Source: JBOHNM01 sp050730675
GTDB lineage: Bacteria > Planctomycetota > Phycisphaerae > Phycisphaerales > UBA1924
Reading direction: 5' to 3'
Length of the DNA: 7,827 nt
Assembly (NCBI GenBank): GCA_050730675.1
Contig: JBOHNM010000173.1
Coordinates: 1 to 7,827, forward strand
Under the pieces are notes generated by a model that saw only the letters and a program-made list of their open reading frames with translations, had not been told where the DNA came from and did not search any database. Positions 5,172 to 7,827 of the stretch are shown piece after piece (within the stretch, counting starts at the first letter, position 1; each line of letters begins with the position of its first letter). The position numbers and the translations under genes were made by a program.

Positions 5172-6158
5172 TCACGGTCCGCCGGCATCGTGTCCTTCGG
5201 TGGCGGCGTCGCCCTGCGGCGGTTTGGGCTTGCCGGCGACGCGGCTGGCGGGGAGGAAACGGAGGAGGAGGATGCCCAGTTCGTAGAGGATGTAGAGGGG
5301 GACCTGGAGCATGGCAAGGGAGATGGGATCGCCGGTGGGGGAGACGACGGCGCCGATGATGATCGAGCCGGCGAAAGCGAATTTGCGCCACTTGCTGAGC
5401 TGCTTGACGTTGACGATGCCGGCCCACCCGAGCAGGAGGATGACGACGGGGAGCTGGAAGGCGATGACGAAGACGAGCAGGAGCATCAGAAAAAGATCGA
5501 CGTAGGTATCGAGCTTGAGGTGGGTTTCGATGGCGGTCGCGCGGCTGAGGTGGGCGACACGGCGGATATCGGGCACGCCCGTCTCATCGACAGCGATGCA
5601 CATCCGTGCTTCTTCGAGGGGCTTGTTGATCCAGTACTGGCCCGGCTGCGGCTTGTCGGGGTCGGCCTCGAGCATCGGGATCGATGGGAGCATGAAGCCA
5701 ATGGGCAGCGGTGCGGTGGGAACGGGCTTGCCGCCGATGTCCTCGCCGAAGCCGATGAGGAAGGCCAGGCCGACGGGGAGCATGCCGAAGTACATCATGC
5801 ACCCGCCGGCGACCGAGAGCACAAGACTGAGTGGCGCGAGCAGGTAGGCGAAGCGCTTCTCGTTGCTGTAGAGGCCGGGGGCGACGAACTTCCAGAACTG
5901 GTAGATGATCCACGGGCCGCCGATGACCGCCGCGGCGATGAACGCGACATAGAAATAAGAGGTAAATGTCTCAAGGGCGGTGGTGACCTGAAGATGGGGG
6001 TCCTGGCCCTTGGCCTTGAGAGCCGCTAGGGCTGGGGTGATCATGAAGTTCAGCAGTTCCTTGCCATACACCATGGTCAGCACGAGCACGGGCAGCAGCG
6101 GCACCACGGCCCAGAGCAGGCGCGTGCGCAGTTCTTCCAGGTGCTCGCCGAGGCCCAT
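5172..6158 (-). CDS. tatC: Sec-independent protein translocase subunit TatC
   Basis: TatC is the polytopic core of the twin-arginine export system, which recognises RR signal peptides and moves folded proteins across the inner membrane. Six hydrophobic segments are visible (from ATG 6158, 328 residues): about 13-31, 68-90, 104-137 (long), 219-243, 259-275 and 280-299. Family marks are HLEELRTRL (6-14), FVAPGLYSNEKR with E100 (equivalent of the signal-peptide-binding Glu of E. coli), AFQLPVVILLL with Q235 where E. coli has E170, and SPTGDP (273-278). The usual length is about 250; the excess is mainly one loop of about 75-80 residues (139-217) between helices 3 and 4, predicted on the trans side. 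A GTG at 6200 with AGGA seven bases upstream would add 14 residues and is a real alternative start. No tatA/B gene is in the window. Confidence 0.95.
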   Translation of the reverse strand: MGLGEHLEELRTRLLWAVVPLLPVLVLTMVYGKELLNFMITPALAALKAKGQDPHLQVTTALETFTSYFYVAFIAAAVIGGPWIIYQFWKFVAPGLYSNEKRFAYLLAPLSLVLSVAGGCMMYFGMLPVGLAFLIGFGEDIGGKPVPTAPLPIGFMLPSIPMLEADPDKPQPGQYWINKPLEEARMCIAVDETGVPDIRRVAHLSRATAIETHLKLDTYVDLFLMLLLVFVIAFQLPVVILLLGWAGIVNVKQLSKWRKFAFAGSIIIGAVVSPTGDPISLAMLQVPLYILYELGILLLRFLPASRVAGKPKPPQGDAATEGHDAGGP

Positions 6159-6378
6159 GACAGACTCGGAATTGCGGCGATCGATGACCTTGTCGAGCAC
6201 GGGGTGGTCCTGGTCGGTGGGGAAGGGGGTTCGGTGGGTGAAAGGGTACGGGGTTGTTACCGAACACGTGGGGGGTGGAGTGTGGTAGGACCTTCGGCCC
6301 GGCGGGGGCGTATGGATCGGAAACAGACGGAGATGGCGGCGACGCGCATCTGACGGGTGGGCGTTGCAGCGGCAAACC
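6159..6378. promoter_or_regulatory. divergent intergenic region between tatC and the sigma factor gene
   Basis: These 220 bp must hold promoters for leftward tatC and the rightward sigma factor. I see no convincing -35/-10 pair. The one ordered feature is a 7-bp inverted repeat, GTTCGGT (6229-6235) and ACCGAAC (6259-6265), 23 bp apart. Such a dyad could be an operator or part of a sigma-specific promoter, but the evidence is thin. Confidence 0.35.
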
Positions 6379-6984
6379 ATGGAACGGGCCCAACGGGGTG
6401 ATGAGTCCGGCGAAGAGCTTGCGCGGGCGTTGGCCGGCGATCGGTCGGCGTTGCGCGCGGTCTGGGCGGCCAATCGTCGCTGGATCGCTGCGGTCATCAT
6501 TGCGCACAAGCCATCCACCGCCGACGTGGACGACCTGCTCCAAGAGGTGGCCGCGACTCTGGTGGCCAAGGTTCACACGCTGAGCGACCCGGCGAGCCTC
6601 GGGCCGTGGCTGCGGACGGTGGCGGTGAACGCCGCGCGGCTCGCGGGCCGCAAGCACGCGGTGGCGGTCGCGGCCCGGACGGTGGTCAACGACGAAGCGA
6701 CTCGGCGCTCGGTGGATTCTCTGGAGAGGACGGCGGATCGGCCGCCGGTGGTGCGTGAGGAGGCCGAGCGGGTCTTCGCACTGGCGATGGGCCTGCCGGA
6801 GGAATATCGCGAGCCGCTGCTGCTGCGGTGCGTGCAAGAGCTGAGTTACCGGCAGATCTCGGAGATTCTGGACCTTCCCGAGACGACGATCGAGACGCGG
6901 ATCGCCCGGGCTCGGCGGATGGTGCGGGAGCGGTCGGCCTCGCAGGAGTCCGTGGCGCGTGATCCGGCCAGGATTGTCCCGTGA
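6379..6984 (+). CDS. ECF-type RNA polymerase sigma-70 family factor
   Basis: This roughly 200-residue protein has the two-domain layout of an extracytoplasmic-function sigma factor, which redirects RNA polymerase to a small regulon. Numbered from ATG 6379, region 2 is about 20-90 with DVDDLLQEVAATLVAKV (about 49-65) and PWLRTVAVNAAR, matching the core-binding and -10-melting helices. After a linker of about 45 residues, region 4 is about 137-187 with LPEEYREPLLLR and the helix-turn-helix YRQISEILDLPETTIETRIARARRMVRE. There is no region 3, as expected for the ECF group. The frame extends to TTG 6364; ATG 6379 was preferred because the added residues carry nothing conserved, though neither start has a good Shine-Dalgarno. 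The next gene, on the same strand after 122 bp, may be its regulator. The ECF subgroup cannot be named from sequence alone. Confidence 0.88.
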   Translation: MERAQRGDESGEELARALAGDRSALRAVWAANRRWIAAVIIAHKPSTADVDDLLQEVAATLVAKVHTLSDPASLGPWLRTVAVNAARLAGRKHAVAVAARTVVNDEATRRSVDSLERTADRPPVVREEAERVFALAMGLPEEYREPLLLRCVQELSYRQISEILDLPETTIETRIARARRMVRERSASQESVARDPARIVP

Positions 6985-7106
6985 ACGGGTGACGGATTGG
7001 GCGGCTTGGTAGGTTTGGGCAGGGATGGGCCGTGCCGAGGACCTTGCGGGAGTGTGACGGGAGAGCCGGTGTTGCGCATCTGGGTGGTGTGGATGGTGAG
7101 TGACTT

Positions 7107-7763
7107 ATGACGAGCGATAAACTTCATTCCGATTCCCAAATGCCGCGCGACGTGCTGATCACGCGGGTGATCGATGCGCGAGCGACGCCATCGGACTGGT
7201 TGAGCCTGCGCGACTTGGCGCAGCGCGATGGCGCGGTGTGGAACGAGTTGGCCAACGCCCAGCGTGATGCCGCGGTCTTGGGCTTTGCGATGGACGACCG
7301 GTTGGCCGTGGCTGAGCGGGTGGATGTGCCGGCGGTGGCGCTGCGTGGGGCCGGAGTAGATGAGTCGCGGGCCCGGCGGATTCCGCGCTTGGGCTGGGCT
7401 GTTGCGGCGATGCTCGCGTTGGCGCTGGTGAGCCAGATGGTCTCCAATCGTGGCGGCTCGGGGATACAGCAAGCGGGCCTTGGGCCGTCGGGCCCGAGCT
7501 ACAAGTCACCGGATGACGCGATGGATGCGTACCTGAATCTTGGCCGCCAGGCCGGGCAGGTGGTCGGTGAATTGCCGCAGCGGTATGTGCTGGAGACGCG
7601 TCCCGCCGCCGATGGCAAGGGGTACGAAGTGCTCTACGTGCGTCAGGTGCTTGAGCGCACGCGTGTGGACGACATGTACAAGATCGGGGCCGACGAGACC
7701 GGGCGGCCGGTGCTGGTGCCCTGTTCGCCGGGGCTGCCGACGGCGGCGGGCAATCCGTTGTAG
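7107..7763 (+). CDS. hypothetical single-pass membrane protein, possible anti-sigma factor
   Basis: I do not recognise the family. The 218-residue protein has a hydrophilic N-terminal part (1-92), one membrane segment at about 94-112 (after RARRIPRLG) and a 106-residue C-terminal part probably outside the cytoplasm. An N-terminal cytoplasmic domain, single helix and extracytoplasmic domain, encoded just after an ECF sigma gene, is the usual topology of an anti-sigma factor. However, the HxxxCxxC zinc motif of the common ZAS anti-sigma class is missing; the only cysteine is C206. Assignment therefore rests on position and topology only. The ATG at 7107 has GGTGAG six bases upstream. The 122-bp gap to the sigma gene allows, but does not prove, cotranscription. 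Confidence 0.65.
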   Translation: MTSDKLHSDSQMPRDVLITRVIDARATPSDWLSLRDLAQRDGAVWNELANAQRDAAVLGFAMDDRLAVAERVDVPAVALRGAGVDESRARRIPRLGWAVAAMLALALVSQMVSNRGGSGIQQAGLGPSGPSYKSPDDAMDAYLNLGRQAGQVVGELPQRYVLETRPAADGKGYEVLYVRQVLERTRVDDMYKIGADETGRPVLVPCSPGLPTAAGNPL

Positions 7764-7788
7764 TAAGTAATTGAAAGCGAATTGTGTG

Positions 7789-7809
7789 CCGCCGGGATGT
7801 GCCCGGCGG
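7789..7809 (+). terminator. strong GC hairpin after the last gene
   Basis: CCGCCGGG (7789-7796) and CCCGGCGG (7802-7809) form a perfect 8-bp all-GC stem with a 5-nt loop, 26 bp after the stop codon of the preceding gene. No T-tract follows, so it is not a textbook intrinsic terminator, though GC stems alone often stabilise 3' ends in GC-rich genomes. An ATG directly follows at 7810 and runs to the window edge, so it could also be the leader of another gene. Confidence 0.5.
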
Positions 7810-7827
7810 ATGGCACCGGGGATGAAC

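Noticed and set aside
4536..6029. Long plus-strand open frame (497 codons) over tadA and tatC
   Set aside because: It is antisense to two genes with clear family motifs, and its Glu/Asp/Gly-rich translation resembles no protein.
6159..6569. N-terminal extension of the tatC frame
   Set aside because: The frame stays open upstream but overlaps the divergent sigma gene and has no TatC similarity; only the GTG at 6200 is a realistic alternative.

Overview
The window is GC-rich bacterial chromosome (about two-thirds G+C by eye), gene-dense, with many GTG/TTG start candidates and weak Shine-Dalgarno sequences. The best lineage guess is Planctomycetota, perhaps the Phycisphaerae side. This rests on a CPxCGY...CPEC zinc-ribbon membrane protein of a style common there, on a TatC with a long extra loop, and on dnaA lying beside a DNA-repair gene rather than dnaN. 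It is an inference from style, not a database result.

Layout. Positions 1-68 are a GC-rich repetitive patch. Positions 69-726 (minus) hold a two-gene mntA-hepT toxin-antitoxin operon of the MNT/HEPN type with overlapping genes. Positions 727-1095 are a control region with a 14-bp palindrome, a 9-bp inverted repeat, a DnaA-box-like site and a sigma70-like promoter reading into dnaA (1096-2610, plus). Positions 2611-3061 have no convincing gene but hold one perfect and one near-perfect DnaA box, a GC hairpin and an unusually AT-rich stretch. Two more box-like sites lie just inside the 3' end of the next gene, so this is a good candidate for the chromosomal replication origin. mutM/fpg (3062-3949, minus) converges on it. 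Next come a small zinc-ribbon/membrane protein (4029-4535, plus), then tadA (4584-5048, minus) and tatC (5172-6158, minus). Divergent from tatC are an ECF-type sigma factor (6379-6984, plus) and a single-pass membrane protein (7107-7763, plus) that could be its regulator. A strong GC hairpin follows near the window's end.

How the genes relate. DnaA and the DnaA-box region form a replication-initiation module. MutM (8-oxoguanine repair), TadA (tRNA wobble A34-to-I editing) and TatC (folded-protein export) are unrelated housekeeping genes. The sigma factor and membrane protein look like a signal-responsive transcription unit. MntA-HepT is the one clearly accessory element. I do not see a wholly new multi-gene system. 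The most interesting points are the putative oriC, which runs into the 3' tail of mutM, and the large extra loop of TatC.
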